A stretch of DNA of 64,000 nucleotides from Effrenium voratum (GCA_963377175.1 CAUJNA010003827.1:1-64000); one strand, 5' to 3'; positions 19,858-32,500 are shown, counted from the stretch's first letter. Made by a program: numbers and translations. The notes: generated by a model not told the origin, from the sequence alone.

Positions 19858-21470
19858 TCAGCTTCCAATCTCATCTGGTTCTGTCTCCTCAAGGGCGATC
19901 AACTCACCACTCATCTCTGCCTCAGGCTCCTCAACCGTGTCGCTCTCTCCATCCTGAAGGTCCAAGGCCACGATGCTGGCTGCTCCAACATCCTCAACCA
20001 CAGGTTCCATGCACTCATGAAACTGCTCCTCATCTGCCTCGACCATGTTGATTTGGCTCTCATCAACCTCCATGATGATCTGCATGAACTCATCATCATC
20101 TCCAGCTGTGAGATCAAAGATGCGAGTCTCGTTCACATCTGGAGGTGTGAACATCCTGATCATTCTCACATTTGCTGTGGCTGCTCCAGAAGCACTTGCA
20201 CTGCTTGACGGTGCCATAGAGCTCGCGTTCGTTGTAGAGCCTGATTGCGACTCCTCTTCCAGCCTGTTGACGTTCTTACTCCAGCAGTCTCTTGCTTGAT
20301 GACCTTTCTTTCCACAGTTCCAGCATTCGCCTTTGCCTCCTTTTGCTTTTCCTCCTTTATCTCCTTTGGCTTTTCCTTTGAATCCTCCTTCTTTACTCTT
20401 TCCTTTGCCCTTCTGCTGGTACTCATAGTGCTGCGAGTTGCTCTTCTTGCCTTTGCCCTTCTTTCCTTTTCCATCCTTACCTTTACCTTTCTTTCCTTTC
20501 TGGTGGCTGCCGAGGCAACCCACATCCATGTCTTGTGGACCTTCCTGTGTCTTGGGCATGAGCAGTCCACCTTCTCCTGTCCATCTCGTCGTGATAGACT
20601 CGTATTGGATGCGACCCTTGAGAGTCTCATAGGTTGTGCGGTCGTCCACCATCATCAGCTGGGTCCTCATGGCTTCAGGGCATGCGACCAAAATGGCCGT
20701 CACCTTCAAATCATCTGGATAGCCTTGATTGCTGATTCTCTCATACTGCTGGATCAAGGCTTCATAGGCGGGGAGCTGCTCACTGATGCTCCTGTTGGGT
20801 GCAAAGCTCACCCTCGAGAGTTTGCCTGGTGCTAGGCTGCATGTCCACAATCAGGACTCTCCAGGCCTCGTACCCATTCTCATGGGGCATGTGCCTGATC
20901 AACTTGAGTGGGCGGTTCCTCAGCAACGATGCAAGGAGTCCAAACAACCTCAAACTCCTCTCCTTTCTTTCTTCATTCAACTCGCTCCAAGGTGAACCTC
21001 CATTGCTTGAGCTCTTGCTCTCTCGTGTCGGGCTTGAAGACATCTGGTTGCTTCACATATCTGCTCCACTGTGCATTCGCTTGTCCTCGCACTAGATCTG
21101 CCAGGACATCTCTGATCTGCTCCAACTGGTTCGCCATTGCCCAGAAGAGCTCCTCAATGCACGCAACACTTCTTTGCAGCGCAAACTTCACCGCAAACTT
21201 GAAGTACTGGTACGAGTCAATGCCCACGTACTTCTCCTGGATCACAACCTTGCCTTCAATCTCTCTTCCACTGGCTCCAGGACAGCTGGCTTTCGTCTGC
21301 CTCCACCGCAAACTCCTGTTGGCCTCGAATTCTGGGGCTCTGTAGTACACCACCTCCTGTGTCCAGCTCTGGCCCACGACCGAGCTCTGTGCTAGTAGGC
21401 CCAGTAGCAGGAGGAACAGCAACCGCGGGCCTCTGTTTCTTGTACTCGAGCTTCTCGGTGAAGGTGCCAC
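19858..21470 (-). CDS. Copia gag with CCHC zinc knuckle, frameshifted
   Basis: Three minus-strand blocks form one gag. The first (21,470-20,973) contains the helical VACIEELFWAMANQLEQIRD and ends FKPDTREQELKQWR. The frame then shifts to SLRLFGLLASLLRNRPLKLI (21,000-20,790) and again to SISEQLPAYEALIQQYERIS (from about 20,830). The C-terminal part is Gly/Lys rich and carries the knuckle CWNCGKKGHQARDC (C-x2-C-x4-H-x4-C, about 20,283-20,330), followed by an acidic tail that stops at 19,858. Knuckle, position after the primer site and order before integrase identify it as nucleocapsid. Two frameshifts near 20,980 and 20,835 inactivate it. Confidence 0.75.
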
Positions 21471-21486
21471 CGTAGGTCAAGTTCCT

Positions 21487-21499
21487 GGCTCCGCTACCA
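21487..21499 (-). promoter_or_regulatory. Primer binding site
   Basis: Directly inside the 5' LTR the minus strand reads TGGTAGCGGAGCC, resembling the initiator-Met tRNA primer site of plant Copia elements (TGGTATCAGAGC). It would pair with a tRNA ending GGCTCCGCTACCA. Confidence 0.7.
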
Positions 21500-21621
21500 T
21501 GCAAAGCGGTAGCGCAGCGGTCTTTTCTCGCTATGGCTTAGAGCCTCCATGTTGCGGTCACCATATTCACAGGTGCTCACATGTGTGCAGGGCATGATTG
21601 GATTTCACTGGTGGTCTAACA
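21500..21621 (-). repeat. 5' LTR of the Copia-type element
   Basis: 122 bp. In element orientation it starts TGTTAGACCACC and ends CCGCTTTGCA. It is paired with 16,384-16,505. Confidence 0.92.
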
Positions 21622-23220
21622 TAACTAGCACATGTAGAACACGCACTTGCATTGTAAACGCATCAAAACTTTGGGAAAAATGAATCCAAAAAGGACCTTT
21701 TCTAAAAAGTTTCAAACACTTGCTTGGGAGCAGTGTCGAGCCAGATCTACAGGCTACTTTTTGAGAGAATTTCAATGGAGGTAACCAGAGCCAAAATCGA
21801 GCATCAACATGGCTCCAAATTCCACGCACCCCGAAACGGCTTGTCGTGCATTATGTGTGCAACGATTCGTACCTTTTAAGAAGACATGTGTTTTGCAGTT
21901 CGAGGAGTGTTAGGTACCGTGGCCTGCTTAAAGCAGCAAGACGCGCAAGTTGGCCAAAAGAGCTGAAATGTGGCGCAGTCTTACTGTCAAACTACAGTCT
22001 TTCGCAACAGCAAGGTGCAACTTAAAACAAGGCTATTTGAAAACTCTGACCATTAAATTCTGAGAAAACAGACGCCAAGATGAAGCCGGCAGAACGGGCG
22101 GCTGACGCGGCTTCCTTGTCCGTTGAAGCGTTGATTGCGAAGGCAACAGCGTTTTCAGCACAGAACAAATCCGAATTGGTAGTGGTGTGCTTTCAATTTT
22201 CAGTTGAATGTTGAACTTGGATGTGGAAACAAGAAACTCTAAACTGTTTCTTCAATGGTTGAAACACCGTACAGGTTGTCACCTTCCACTGGATCTTAAA
22301 GCACAGTGTTGTCAAAGCTTCCTTGTGCGTGTGCGCGTCTCCAATAAGCCTGCTTTTTGGAAGACGCTTTGAGGAAAACAATTAAAGTCTTTTTCCGAGA
22401 AGTAGGTGGTTTGTGGTGATGGTCCATTAAGGTCATTGTCAATGGTGATGGAGTACATCTGGAAGTTTCTGGTTGTTGCTTCCTGTTTTAGTTTTGCGTT
22501 GCACAAGCAGTTTGATGATGTACAAGATGGGCCGTGAACTGCACTGTGGCATTGATTCTGAAAACCTTCTTAAAAGAAGCCTGTTGACATGGAGCGTTTT
22601 ATTCCCTGCCACCCCTTGTGTTTGATTCTCCGTGCAACTGCTTGGCTCTTGCTGCCGTAGACTTTGCAACTCTTTAATTTCCACGGTTTGGCTCTCCACA
22701 ACTTGGATTTTGCATTTTTTGCAATCTTGGCGTTAAACAACTTGGGGATTATGTGCAAAACTTGCAAACAAATCAAAATTTAGTTTTGCAGCTAGTGCAA
22801 TTTTGGCAATTCCTCAGTAGACCCCTTCCCCCTGAAGAGCTGAGTGCGAAACTTAAAACGTTGAGGAAAGCTTTGAAGCAAGGATTTGATCAACAGTTTC
22901 TGTGAGAATCCTTTATGGAAATGAATGCAAACCAAACAACGCATCTTCATGTTGCATAATATGAATTTTCCCAAATCAGCAAAAACAAGGGCCCTCATAA
23001 CCGCCCTTTCTCTTCTTGTTTCCATTGTGTTTTAAACCTGGTTGAATCTGGCCTGAACGACATGTTTTAGGTGGGAAAAGGCTGGTCCAAAAGGGACCAC
23101 CCGCTGATCACTGCAGTTGAACCTAAAGTGATCAGCGCACGGGAGCAGCCAGGTGCATATGCAATTCATGTCTTCATTTGCGAATCTACTTTAATTCAGC
23201 GTGTCACGACAAATTTAAGG
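21622..23220. other. Non-coding spacer
   Basis: After the TAACT duplication (21,622-21,626) no gene-like frame is seen. The sequence is moderately AT-rich. Only short chance ORFs occur. Confidence 0.5.
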
Positions 23221-23405
23221 GGCAGATCCTCAGGCTCCGCGTGTGGCATTCAGTATGCATAAGTCGAACACGCATTTTGATTTCTCTGCATCCCCGAGCC
23301 TGCGCCTCTGAGCAACACCAGAAAAAAGAAGCAGAGCATTCTTCTGCATTGGTCGCTTCTTTTCTTGCAGGCATGTCTTAAGCTTGAAGCAGTGAACAGG
23401 TTTCT
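23221..23405 (+). repeat. Element-associated repeat, diverged copy D
   Basis: Order CTCAGGCTCCGCGTG ... CGAGCCTGCGCCTCTGAGCA ... AGCTTGAAGCAGTGAACAGG matches copies A-C of the DIRS-associated repeat, so the family is dispersed beyond that element. Confidence 0.55.
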
Positions 23406-26400
23406 ATTGTTGCGGACCAGTCTCAGACATGGATTCTGACTTTGACTTGCCCGATTAATGCCAGGTTCAAGTTTGGCTCAAGACGATGCGCCAGCAGTAG
23501 GCTTTACCATTCAGGGTATGCCATGCCTTGACTCGGAGAAGCATGGGTCCCAACAGGCTGAAATGAAGTCTTACCTTGACTTGGGCAGCTAAGCGCGTGC
23601 CTATTGGTTCAAGACATCCTTGCCCTCCGCCTGGGCTGCAAAGTGGATGTGCCAGCCGTCTTGGTTGAAGCACAGACCGAGTAAGTCTGTTATTCAACCC
23701 AACCAGCTTGGCTAAGCCCAGAACGCTGCAGCAAGCATCAGACTGCTGCCACGTCAGAGATCCCAATCAGCAGGTTGCCAGGAGAAGCCTGTTCCTGGGT
23801 TGAAATAGTTCCCAATCAGCATTAACATGTTCCCAGCCCGTTCCTGTGGAAGCAAGGGTGCCATCTCCCTCCAATGAAAGTACTGGCTGGGAGTGTGCTT
23901 AGCAATAGCTTGAGCAAAGCGCGCCGTTGGATCCAACCAGCTTGGCTGTGCCCAGAACACCGCAGCAAACCTCAGATTGCTGCTAGGCCTGCTTGACGCA
24001 GGACTGCTCGCCTGCGCATGCGCTCAGACCTACTGAGCAGCGTGCAAAACTTCCGTGTACGTGTTTAGTAAGAGTCCTGTCAAAACGACCTGTGCGTAAG
24101 CAACAACTTCATTCGCGCAAATTGCGCAAGCTGGTGGCGTAAGCAAACCCTCCAGACGTGTGGTGTAAGGAACAACTCCACGCGCGTAAGGTGGCGTAAG
24201 CAAGATGATACGACATAGCAAATCATGACACGTTTAGGACGTGGCTCTACAGAGTTGGACAGCTTGCCTTGCAGCGCCGGAGCAGCAGCAACTGTGCTTT
24301 CAAGGCTGGCAAGCATCAGGACTTGCTTAAGGGATGCAGTGTTGGTCTAGCATTTGTTTCTGCGGCTTGGTTTGCTCGCAAGAGGTTGCTTGGAATGGAA
24401 AAGGTTCAGGCTCGAAGGCGAGTACGTTGAATGTCATAAGGAGCATGATGTTGCCTTGACCTGAGCAAAACACAGAGCCATTCAACCCAACCAGCTTGGC
24501 TGAGCCCATGACGATGCAGCTTCAGACTGCTACTGGTTGGCAGACGCTTTACTGCGGTTGGCACACGCAGTGCTCGCACGTTTTGAGTTGGACGCCTTGC
24601 CTTGCAGCGGCAGAACAGCAACTTCCCAGCAACTATGCTTTCCTGGCTGGCATGGGTTGGGGGGCAATTCGAGGATGTAGTGTTTGGTAGTTGCTTCAGT
24701 GGCTTGCAAAAGGTTGCTTGCAATGCGATGCGCATCCCCTTGCTTGCGTCCTATTATGCTGGGGCCCCGTCCCCACAGAACATGCGCAACTCGCTGCAGA
24801 ACATGTTCAACTATTTGCAACTCGCAAATCCGGAAGCCTAGACAGGCCGAGCTTAGGAAAAAGGTGGCAAGGTTAACATATAATGCGTTAAGGTTGAACA
24901 AAAGGGTTTAGGTTTAAAAGGAGTGTTCCAAGGTTGAAAAAGGTTGCAAATAATAATAGTTGCGCATGCCACACCCCTCGCCCTTTGGCCTCCCCCGTGC
25001 TGCCAAAGACCAGCGGGCGAAAGCAGCACAAACTGCCACGCAGCAGCTCGTATCACTTTGGATGCTTTCGCAGCTTGCCGGCAATGAGGCGTTCAAGGCT
25101 TACACTCGTTGGGATTTGCTTCAAGGATGCAGTCTTGGTCCCACATTTGCTTGATTGGCCAGTAACAGGTTGCTTGAAACGAGATCGCCTGGAGCATTGG
25201 ATGGCACCTTGAGGGGCATCATTTTGCCTTGAGCAAAGCATGGAGCCGTTGGACGCAGCCGGCTCAGCTCTTCCCGCGTCGTAGCCTGCTTCTCCCTCGG
25301 ACTGATGCTGCTAGACAAAGGGCTGCCGGCCTGCGCATGCACGCAGACGTTGTTGGACGCTCCTTCCAGCGCCGGCGGAGCAGATTGAAAGCAATTGCGA
25401 TGTAAAGGCTGAATGGCATGATCTGCAAGCCGCAGCTTCAGACTCGGTAGCGCAGCGAGCTGACCTTTTGAGTCGGAAGCTTTGTCTAGCGCTGGGGTTC
25501 AATTCAATGGCGCAGTATTGGTCTAGCATTTGCTGCAGGAGCTTGCATGTCGGGGAAGCGCCGAAATGACGCTAGACTTGCGGCTTGAAATGACAGGGCG
25601 CAGGCGCTGCTCAGATGCCAGCGATATGGAATTACTCTTGCCCAGCAGGTGTTGTTAAAGCCAGCCGGACTGGCGGTGCTCAGAGCTTTAGCGCTTGATG
25701 CTTCGCCTTGCAACACTGGCAGCGACGCAGCGTCCCAGCCATACTGCATGCTGCTTGTCCGGTGTGACGGTTGCTGGAGGAAGCTGCAGTGCTTCGGCAA
25801 CTGCTTGTGCTTCTTCTCGCTTGGATGTTCCCTGCCCTTGCGCTTCCAAGGCTGGCGCAGGATGAGGTTCAATTCAATGCGCAGTTTTGGTCTAGCGTTT
25901 GCTTCAGTGGCTAACTTCGCATCAAGAAAGCTGGCAGGTTGCGTTTTGAGCTGCCTGGATGGCTGTGACTTGGAATGACCTTTCCATTCGCCAGCGTTGC
26001 CGAAGCTGGCCGGTCTGGCTTCGCGTCTTGCTTTGCCCGGAACTTCGTGGTAAGTTCAGGCTCAAAACTGCTTTGGTTGGCGTACGCAGCCCTGCTGGCC
26101 GGCACCTTCTCTCAGACGTTTTTGAGTTGGACCCTTGACTTAAGCAAGCCAGAGCTGCGCCGGAAACATGTGTCTTGTAACGCCATGTGGCTTTGTAAGG
26201 TCCTTTGTGTATGCGCACGTGCGACCTTGTTCAATGCGGCGCTTGACTTAAGCAAGGCACCTCTGGGCCAAACCAATTTGGCCGTGCCCTTCGCGGCAAG
26301 TTGCAGCTTGAGATTGCTCGTCTGGTTGGCGCACGCAGTGCTTAGAGCTTTTGCGTTTGATGCTTGGCGTGGGCAGCGCCGCAGCTTCTGCTTGTCCAGC

Positions 26401-26823
26401 GTGAAGGTTGCTGGAGGAAGCTGCAGTCTTTCGGCAATTCAATTCAAGGCTGGCGCAGGTTGAGGTTCAATTCAATGTGCAGTTTTTGTCTAGCATTTGC
26501 TCCATGGCTGGCTTCGAAGACGCTTGCTTTGCAGCAACGGCAGCGTTGCAACTTCCCAGCGCTTACGCTTTCAAGGCTGGCACGCGTTGGGCGTTGATGT
26601 AAGAACGCAGTCTTTGCAAAGCGTTTGCTTCAGTGGCTTGCTTCAAATGAAGGAAGTTTGGGCTCCAAAGAGGTTACTTGTAATGAGATCTGTTCAAGCT
26701 TGCTGCAGTGCTAGATTACATCACAAGCTAGACACATTGCATAGTGCCAGTACGGAGCCCACCAGGCCGGCTGTCGGTTGCCTTTGCGTGGCTCGCATGC
26801 CGTTCGCGGCTTCGATTGAAAAC
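23406..26823. repeat. Decayed, irregular repeat field
   Basis: Recurrent degenerate segments include CAACCCAACCAGCTTGGCT (23,695; 24,484; variant at 23,933), CAGCGCC/CAGCGGCAGAACAGCAAC-type tracts, GGCTGGCACGCGTTGG-type tracts and GTTGCTTGGAATG/GTTGCTTGCAATG. They reappear in loose order about every 200-600 bp between 24,230 and 26,690. No coherent ORF is visible. It looks like an old tandem or retroposed family that has drifted. Confidence 0.5.
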
Positions 26824-28594
26824 TTCTATACTTCTAGTAGAGACATGTGCCCCAGCGAGCCCTGTGGCAAGGCCGAACATGCTACGTTTCTCCACTTTGC
26901 TTCTGCCGGGAGTCGGTGTGCAAGGCCACACTCCAACCCTCTTCTTTTTATGGCTTGCATGCTTTGAAAAACTTTGCTCGCCAGCCTCTCGTGTCGTTGC
27001 CCAGAGCGGCCCGGGGCATTCCCCGTGAACTGAGAGCCTTCGTTGATTCCCCGCGACGGAGATGCCGCAAGCGGGTGCGAAGGTCCTTGCAGCTTGACCA
27101 GATTTTCAGCCTGGAACCCGACGGCAAGAGTCCTTCAGCCTGGAACCCGACGGTTTCAAGCATCACTTGCTTAATTTGTTCTTCGAGTCGGAGCGCTCTT
27201 TCGCTCCGCTTGCAGCTGAGCAGTGAGGAGTTCATGCTTAACGAAGCTGATGTTGCCAGCACAGGAGCTGGCGCAGTTGCTTTAGACTCACTTGCGCTTG
27301 GAGCGATTCGGCTGCAGGAGCGGGCACGTTCTATACTTCTAGTAGAGACATGTGCCCCAGCGAGCCCTGTGGCAAGGCCGAACATGCTACGTTTCTCCAC
27401 TTTGCTTCTGCCGGGAGTCGGTGTGCAAGGCCACACTCCAACCCTCTTCTTTTCATGGCTTGCATGCTTTGAAAAACTTTGCTCGCCAGCCTCTCGTGTC
27501 GTTGCCCAGAGCGGCCCGGGGCATTCCCCGTGAACTGAGAGCCTTCGTTGATTCCCCGCGACGGAGATGCCGCAAGCGGGTGCGAAGGTCCTTGCAGCTT
27601 GACCAGATTTTCAGCCTGGAACCCGACGGCAAGAGTCCTTCAGCCTGGAACCCGACGGTTTCAAGCATCACTTGCTTAATTTGTTCTTCGAGTCGGAGCG
27701 CTCTTTCGCTCCGCTTGCAGCTGAGCAGTGAGGAGTTCATGCTTAACGAAGCTGATGTTGCCAGCACAGGAGCTGGCGCAGTTGCTTTAGACTCACTTGC
27801 GCTTGGAGCGATTCGGCTGCAGGAGCGGGCACGTTCTATACTTCTAGTAGAGACATGTGCCCCAGCGAGCCCTGTGGCAAGGCCGAACATGCTACGTTTC
27901 TCCACTTTGCTTCTGCCGGGAGTCGGTGTGCAAGGCCACACTCCAACCCTCTTCTTTTCATGGCTTGCATGCTTTGAAAAACTTTGCTCGCCAGCCTCTC
28001 GTGTCGTTGCCCAGAGCGGCCCGGGGCATTCCCCGTGAACTGAGAGCCTTCGTTGATTCCCCGCGACGGAGATGCCGCAAGCGGGTGCGAAGGTCCTTGC
28101 AGCTTGACCAGATTTTCAGCCTGGAACCCGACGGCAAGAGTCCTTCAGCCTGGAACCCGACGGTTTCAAGCATCACTTGCTTAATTTGTTCTTCGAGTCG
28201 GAGCGCTCTTTCGCTCCGCTTGCAGCTGAGCAGTGAGGAGTTCATGCTTAACGAAGCTGATGTTGCCAGCACAGGAGCTGGCGCAGTTGCTTTAGGCGCA
28301 GTTGCTAGAGACATGTGCCCCAGCGAGCCCTGTGGCAAGGCCGAACATGCTACGTTTCTCCACTTTGCTTCTGCCGGGAGTCGGTGTGCAAGGCCACACT
28401 CCAACCCTCTTCTTTTCATGGCTTGCATGCTTTGAAAAACTTTGCTCGCCAGCCTCTCGTGTCGTTGCCCAGAGCGGCCCGGGGCATTCCCCGTGAACTG
28501 AGAGCCTTCGTTGATTCCCCGCGACGGAGATGCCGCAAGCGGGTGCGAAGGTCCTTGCAGCTTGACCAGATTTTCAGCCTGGAACCCGACGGCA
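26824..28594. repeat. 505-bp tandem repeat, about 3.5 copies
   Basis: Units start at 26,824, 27,329 and 27,834 (TTCTATACTTCTAGTAGAGA), exactly 505 bases apart. A fourth, truncated unit from about 28,306 follows a 47-bp deletion at the junction and ends near 28,594. Copies are almost identical (one visible change near 26,949, TTTTTATGG for TTTTCATGG). 505 is not a multiple of three, and both strands are open by chance, so I treat the 228-aa and 162-aa frames as non-coding. Confidence 0.9.
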
Positions 28595-29531
28595 GAGAGC
28601 TCGTTTTTTCAAGCATCTGCGGCTTAAGAACTTGCAGGCGAGCGTTCATGATCTGAGTTGCCAGCATGGAAGTGCTTTGGACTTGTGCTTAATTTGTCAG
28701 GTTCGAGTCTCGCTCTTCAATTAACCCTCCTGAGCGGACAGGCTGTGTCCCAATAAGCCCAAAAACTCATCTAGTAGCGCACATGAGATCTGGGACCCAC
28801 ACCTGGCTTGATGTTGCCACTTTTGCACTCTTTTTAGCGTGACATGACTTCCTTCGCGCGAATAGTTTGGTCTGTTGTTTGCCCGAAGATGCAGGCTGGC
28901 TTTGTGATCACATTTTTGGCGGACTTGCGCGGCTTCGGCTTTGAGCAGCATGAGATCTCAGGGTTTAAAAGTAAGTTTCAAACGCCCAAATCTCTGGGTG
29001 CCTGGCAATTCGAAACCTGCACTATCAATGAGCAGTTTGAAAAGCCCACAAAGGCAGTTACCGGTCATGCCCAGGGGCATGAGGGACGAGCACCACATCT
29101 AAGTGACCAAATGGAGTGGGTGGAATACGTGTCGTTGTCCTGCAGCGAAACACCTTGAAGACTCTGCGGGCCGCTTAGGGTTTAGGGTTTTAAAGTGGTT
29201 AACATGTTTTTTGGGGGTGCACCTGAGATCTGCTCAGCCCAACCAAAACGTGGCTGTGACCACAGTTTCTGGGACGCATGAGGCTCAGCACGTAGGTGAA
29301 GTAGATCTACACAGTGAACCTTGCACTCAGTGCTTGCAAACCCTACACACGTTGATCTACATACATAGTGTTTGTACTCAGTTTTGTGACAGTGAACTTT
29401 GCGACATTCCAACGTTGCCTTGAGCGGGTTTATTCACTATTTGCTTGAGAGGTGTAGGTAGATGCACACACACACAGTGGTAGACAATAAAGGAAGCGCC
29501 TGACGCTCATGGTCAGCGCCAAACCTGAGAC
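28595..29531. other. Spacer upstream of BMS1
   Basis: No gene-like frame. It contains a short TTAGGGTTTAGGG tract near 29,176 and a CACACACACA run at 29,466. It presumably includes the BMS1 promoter and trans-splice acceptor, which I cannot place. Confidence 0.4.
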
Positions 29532-32500
29532 ATGGAGTCCGGTGATAAGCCCAAAAAGGGTCACAAGAAGAGGCTGGCGCAGACATGCAGTTCCCAAAGG
29601 GTTGACAGCATCGATCGGTCCAGGACAGCAGGACAGAAAGCCAAGAAGAAGAAGCAGCAGGGCGGGAAGGCCAGTTCAAGCAGCATGCATGACTTCCTTT
29701 CACATTTCATTGCAGACCACGCCCTGAATGCAATGCGGCAAAAGCTCGCTGCGCAAGGTAGATAAGCACAACCCGAAGGCTCACACATTTTCAGGTGGAA
29801 CCCGAAGTGTGCGGCCCCCAGCTTCCCTTGATGTCCTGTCCAGAGCTTTGGCGTGCCATAAGGTGCAAAAGCGTGTCCAGTATACCTTGGAGAGGCAGGC
29901 AAAGAAAGAGCAAGCTCCGAAGGTGGAGCAAGAACCCGGAGGTGCACCCAAATCAAAGTGGCTGTGCGTGCGATTTGAAAGCCGTGAGGTTCCGCCACCA
30001 TTCATTGTGGTGATCCAGGGTCCTCCAGGCAAAGACCAGGCTCCGGAGCATGCAACATCTGGATGCTTCAGGCGTGGGTAAGACAACCCTCATCCAGTCC
30101 TTGGTGAAACACTATGCCAAGTCGCAGCCCTCAGCTGCATGATTCTGGTGAAGCTATTTTCTTTGGCCAAGGCAGCGCTTGATTCAGATGCGTGGGCCGG
30201 CTCCAAGCTGAGCTCTTCGATTGAAGACGCATCGACTCATTTGACAGAAAGGTCACTCTGGTGAGTGGGCGCCATCGACGCATTACCATAGTGGAATGTC
30301 CGCAGGCAGGCTCAGATTCTCACGTCGCCTTTGCGATTCTCTTAGCGCCCAGGAGATGTCAGCCATGTTGGACTTGGCCAAAATTGCCGACCTGGCGCAC
30401 GCCTCAAGCTGTACCCTTGTACCCTACGTGCCGTTGTTTCCAATCGGATCAAGTCCAGGTGTTGCTCCTCGTCGATGCATCCTATGGCTTTGAGCTCGAG
30501 ACCTTCGAGTTCATCAATATACTGCAGGTGTGTTGCTCTCAGACTGCGAGGCAAAGGCGTTTCGGGAGGTAAAATCATTTTCGCTCAGGCACGGCTTCCC
30601 TCGCGCCGAGCACCAAGATGTAGATCGAGGCAATGTCACTTCTGCTATTTCTTTGTTTTTGTGAAGTGCCCAACCATTGCCCGTGGCATGGGGTCACCTT
30701 TTTTTGAATGAACACATCTTGCTGTCTTTCTTTTGTCCACGTTTGACAATTCCTTTCATTGTCACGCTCAGGTCATTGGAGTCCTAACGCATTTGGACTC
30801 CTTCAAGGAGAACAAGCAGCTGAGAAAGGCACACCGAAAGCTGCTGTTGGCTTGCTGTATGTTTCGTCGCTCTTCCGTGGAAGCGCAGGTGAAGAAAAGC
30901 ATGAAGCATCGTTTTTGGCACTTGCCTTAACAACAACAGCATCATTCACATTCGTACAAAGCTACAGCAAAGCTGTGCGTTGTATCCACTGCGTCACGTT
31001 GTTTGACAGCAAGCAGACCTTTGCCTCATCTCCAAAGACATCAGAGATGTTGGAGTGGTGTTCATTGCTAGCTGCTTTGCCGAGCTAGACAGTTGGGTCT
31101 GCGGTCTGGCAAGGGCAGAGCTGTATGATGGCGCCAAGCTCTTCTACCTGAGTGGGCTGCAGTATGGGCTGCTTGCCTAGAGCTGTTTGCTTCCAGATCT
31201 GCCCAAATAAGTCCATCGTTTCAGGCGCTACCACAGAATAGAGATTCAGAATCTTGCCCGCTTCATTGCCGCTGCTTGGGCTGCAAAGGGATGTGCAGAA
31301 ACCGCGCGGTCGCGTTGCTTTTTGTCGCAGAGTTGAGGTTCAAAAGACTCCGATTCTGTCTTGGAGGCAAAGCCATCCCTACATCTTGGCTCTCCGGCCA
31401 AGCCCTTAGCTAAGTCGTTTCGTTTTTTCATGCGACAATGTCCCGAGGTGGGAGGACCAAACGGATCCTACGTTGGCAGAGGCTGCTCCACGGCCAGGGG
31501 ACCCAGAAGCCTGAGGACTATATGAGATTGTCGCCCCAAGATACTCATGGCATAGACTGGCTAGCAATTGGTTGCCATTGGCTTCTGCTTTGTCAAAATG
31601 ACAGGGTCAGGTCCGGACATGGACAGCCAGGGCAAAAGCAAAGCTTCATGGATTTGTACCGACCAAATGCAACTCCACGTCACGCATTCCCTTTCAGGCG
31701 GCTGGATTTGTACGGGTACGTTGGGCACTCAGAACTCGACAACCTTCGTATCATTTGCTTTAGTAGCCAAGGTTTATGGTGCCAGATTTAGAGAGGGATT
31801 CGAGGCAAGGTATGTTCGAGTGTGGCGTTGTGGACACGCCCTCACTGAGCAGCTGGCTTTCATGTTCGACTCATGAGCTGGACTAGGTGCACCTGCCTGG
31901 CGTAGGCTCGCGCAAGTTGTCGTCCGTTTCTTAAGGGCGGAGTGAGCGAATCAGGTGATTTCAACATCGCCTCGATCAAGCAGCTCACCGATCCGTGCGC
32001 ATGAAATCCGTTTGCCATGGACGTTTTGATCAATTGACTGAGTGGCCAGGTGTCCTGCTCCACAGGAGACAGAGGCAGCCCGGAAGAAGGACCTCAACCG
32101 AAAGGACGACAAGCCCGGCAGCTCAGCGGGTTGCCGGACTTGCGTAGGAGGCTTTTGGTAGCTGTGGCTCGAGCTTTGCTGGTGCCAAAACGCAAGTTTG
32201 TGCAACCGGGGACATGGCCACCCATCCAGTGGAAGAGTCAGCTTTCCTTTTTCATTTTTTTCCCCCTGACCTTTTCCAATGAGGCCCAAGAAGAATAATG
32301 CACTGCGGACCCTCGCAGAGCGGCATCGAATCGTGTATGCTCCGGGGTCTGACATCGGCAGCATCACGGTGGACTCCGAGGCTGGCTCACAAGGTCGTGT
32401 CAATGCCATAGCCCTTGGGAATGCAGGCTATGTACATCTATGTGCCCGACCAGCAGGCGGGTGAGCATCACTTGGGTGCATATCGTGTTCGGCTTATTTT

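Larger units (their letters stand above)
16384..21621 (-). mobile_element. Copia-type LTR retrotransposon, complete ends, internally deleted
   Basis: A 5,238-bp element in minus orientation. It has 122-bp LTRs at both ends (starting TGTTAGACC, ending TTGCA), the 5-bp target duplication TAACT at 16,379-16,383 and 21,622-21,626, and a primer binding site next to the 5' LTR. It encodes gag with a CCHC knuckle, a decayed protease region, an integrase with intact D-D-E, and only the first third of RT. The missing RT palm and RNase H make it non-autonomous. The LTRs differ at 4 of 122 positions. Confidence 0.92.

Noticed and set aside
23466..23490. Spliced-leader relict TTTGGCTCAAG
   Set aside because: Eleven bases match, but no gene-like sequence follows it, so a retroposed mRNA is not supported.
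26847..28435. Repeated 228-aa (+) and 162-aa (-) ORFs
   Set aside because: They arise from a 505-bp tandem array whose period is not a multiple of three. Both strands are open and no family resemblance is seen.
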